The position numbers and the translations under genes are program-made. From a virus: a DNA stretch of 22,656 nt. Positions 21,255 to 22,656 of the stretch are shown here, piece by piece; position 1 is the first letter of the stretch, and the number at the start of each line of letters is the position of its first letter. The stretch covers positions 1-22,656 of IMG/VR virus record IMGVR_UViG_3300048924_000253; one strand, 5' to 3'. Below the pieces are notes generated by a model. The model was not told where the DNA came from. It was given only the letters and a program-made list of their open reading frames with translations, and searched no databases.

Positions 21255-21265
21255 GAATTATTTCC

Positions 21266-21973
21266 TTACTTAAGAGGGAGATCAGAGAACCGTGCAGCAA
21301 GTGCTGCCGTGCGCTCTGCCTTGGTGCCGCCGATATTGCCTTTTGCGGCCCCGCCGCCACCTCCAGCACCGCCGGCCCCGCCGCCAGATGCCTTACTACC
21401 TGCGATCAATGGCGCGAACGCCGTGTCGTTTGCGAATTCTGCTTTCAGCTCATCCAACGTTGCCGCCGAGAGCTTGCCCTGCTGGTCGAGAACGACCACA
21501 ACAGGCTTCCCGTCGCGCTGCTCGACGCTCAGACGGCGTTCGATATGCGGCAACAGGGCTTTTGCGCTACCTGGGATTGCCAGGGCAGACGCGATATCAG
21601 TAGCGGTACGGCCGACAGTCAGATCCCGGATCTGGTTGCTCAGTGTTGTCCGCTCCTGCTCCAGCGTGCCGTTCAGCTCAGCTTCGCGGCGGTTGTACTT
21701 CTCGGACCAGGAGCGTTCGAGCTCTTCGACGTTGCCGGACTTCCGGGCATTCTCTTCGCGCTCCAGGCGGGCCTGATCTTCGGCGTCCTTGCGCGCCTTG
21801 TCGGCAGCCTTCTTCTCGTCCAGCAGTTCCTGAACCTTGGATTTCAGGCCAGAGACATCCTCAGGCTGCGGCAGACCTTCAATGCCGAGTACGAACTTAC
21901 CGTCCTTCTCGGTGTAAAGAGCGCGCACGGCTTCGTCGACACCATCCAGGCTGTCCAGTTGAAATTTCAGCAT
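21266..21973 (-). CDS. Capsid scaffolding protein (GP20-like)
   Basis: A 235-residue acidic protein. The N-terminal segment (KFQLDSLDGVDEAVRALYTEKDGKFVLG) is followed by a long charged coiled coil (about residues 40-115: KVQELLDEKKAADKARK, ARLEREENARK, EQERTTLSNQI). A short beta/helical part and a glycine/alanine-rich linker (GGGAGGAGGGGGAAKG) precede a basic helical tail that probably binds the capsid protein. This is the usual build of phage scaffolds, and it lies 11 bases upstream of the capsid gene. GGGAGA precedes the ATG. Confidence 0.87.
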   Translation of the reverse strand: MLKFQLDSLDGVDEAVRALYTEKDGKFVLGIEGLPQPEDVSGLKSKVQELLDEKKAADKARKDAEDQARLEREENARKSGNVEELERSWSEKYNRREAELNGTLEQERTTLSNQIRDLTVGRTATDIASALAIPGSAKALLPHIERRLSVEQRDGKPVVVVLDQQGKLSAATLDELKAEFANDTAFAPLIAGSKASGGGAGGAGGGGGAAKGNIGGTKAERTAALAARFSDLPLK

Positions 21974-22084
21974 TGGTTGTCTCCCAGAGACGTTGGTGCA
22001 GGCCCTGCCTGCGGAGATAGAAGTGATTTATGAATATGTGGAGAATGTACGCCGGCGAACTTAAATCATGTACCGGAGCAAAAC

Positions 22085-22600
22085 ATGGCGGACGCTGCAC
22101 CTAGTGAAAAAACGAGGCTTGAACAGTGGAGCCCCATTCTTATCCCAGCCATAACTGGGATGCTGATTCTGGTGGGCACGATGAGCTCAAGCGTGACGGG
22201 CTGGATGACGTCCTCACAGTCAGCAGAAATTACTAGCCGACAATCCTGTGTGTCCCGGCTAGATGCACAAGAGCAAAATCTGCGCGCCAAAGCGGATCTA
22301 TTTGTCAGCGCCTTAGGAAATCTGATGGCAATGACTGGCTATAGTGAATTCCAAAACGAGACATACAATACGAGGCTCGATGAACTCATGAAAACGGGCT
22401 ATTCATTCAGTATCTATGCCCCAGCAGAACTTTCCGTATTGAGCCTGAATTTAGTGACTGCTCTAAAAAACGCCCTGCATGAGAAGGACGATAAAATTTC
22501 TGACAAGTATTTAGACTCGTTCAACAAAACGCACGACAAATGGAGAGATGAGTTTCAAAAATTTATGAACTCGATCAATTCTGATCGGAGAAGTTGTTAG
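22085..22600 (+). CDS. Moron membrane protein inserted among the head genes
   Basis: A 171-residue protein encoded against the head operon. It has one membrane helix near the N-terminus (about residues 18-40, ILIPAITGMLILVGTMSSSV), then a long helical, charged, coiled-coil-prone domain (LDAQEQNLRAKADLFVSALG, later KNALHEKDDKISDKY). GGAG lies 7 bases before the ATG. The gene is AT-rich compared with its neighbours, and its stop directly abuts the stop of the next minus-strand gene. Opposite strand, own ribosome binding site and unusual composition mark a lysogenic accessory gene. No family recognised; exclusion or defence is possible but unproven. Confidence 0.82.
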   Translation: MADAAPSEKTRLEQWSPILIPAITGMLILVGTMSSSVTGWMTSSQSAEITSRQSCVSRLDAQEQNLRAKADLFVSALGNLMAMTGYSEFQNETYNTRLDELMKTGYSFSIYAPAELSVLSLNLVTALKNALHEKDDKISDKYLDSFNKTHDKWRDEFQKFMNSINSDRRSC

Positions 22601-22656
22601 TTAAATAAACGCCCGCTCGAACGCCAGAGGCTCTAGGGCACGCATCTGCACCAGTG
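22601..22656 (-). CDS. C-terminal end of an upstream head gene (partial)
   Basis: The minus strand has an open frame entering from the right edge and ending at TAA (22601-22603), encoding LVQMRALEPLAFERAFI. Position immediately before the scaffold gene suggests a head morphogenesis or portal protein, but only 17 complete codons are visible. The function is inferred from gene order alone. Confidence 0.5.
   Translation of the reverse strand, partial: LVQMRALEPLAFERAFI

Noticed and set aside
20685-21776. Long plus-strand frame of 363 codons opposite capsid and scaffold
   Set aside because: It spans two well-supported genes on the other strand and includes a proline-rich run that mirrors the scaffold's glycine-rich linker. 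It is a shadow frame.
1-22656. CRISPR array, insertion sequence, diversity-generating retroelement or rRNA
   Set aside because: No regularly spaced direct repeats, transposase or reverse-transcriptase-like translation, or template/variable repeat pair was seen. The J and collar genes lack adenine-biased variable repeats.

Overview
The window looks like a Pseudomonas chromosome, inferred from the PAAR/transthyretin-type T6SS module, the tRNA-Ser and the overall composition. It carries most of the late (structural) region of a lambda-like siphovirus prophage. The left edge is the 3' part of a tRNA-Ser(UGA) with a perfect 14-bp-stem terminator. A small unknown gene follows (284-493), then a gene-poor stretch (494-902).

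Positions 903-3266 (+ strand) hold a compact type VI secretion cargo module. It has an unknown protein, a PAAR tip protein with a C-terminal transthyretin-like extension, a lambda-R-like (GH104) peptidoglycan-cleaving effector, and a secreted cysteine-containing protein that overlaps the effector by ATGA and is the likely immunity protein. The effector's N-terminal 45 codons, which have the strong ribosome binding site, are in a different frame from the catalytic part, so it appears frameshifted.

Positions 3275-21973 (- strand, read right to left) are phage late genes: scaffold, major capsid, a coiled-coil protein, head-tail connector, small unknown, head closure, neck, tail terminator, tail tube, tail assembly chaperone with a GGGAAAC -1 frameshift into DUF1799, tape measure, lambda M-, L-, K-, I- and J-like tail tip proteins, tail collar fibre, fibre assembly chaperone, SleB-type endolysin, and Rz with embedded Rz1. 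Only 8 bases separate the immunity gene stop from the Rz stop, leaving no room for an attachment site. The T6SS module may therefore lie inside the prophage as lysogenic cargo, with an end perhaps at the tRNA-Ser.

Several genes break the late operon and look like morons. A + strand membrane/BamE-like gene is coupled (TAATG) to a frameshifted small ORF. A - strand lipoprotein has its own terminator between K and I. A small gene after K has an amber codon at position 5. A + strand membrane protein gene (22085-22600) lies between scaffold and the C-terminal end of the next - strand gene. Terminase, portal, replication genes, repressor and integrase are not in the window.
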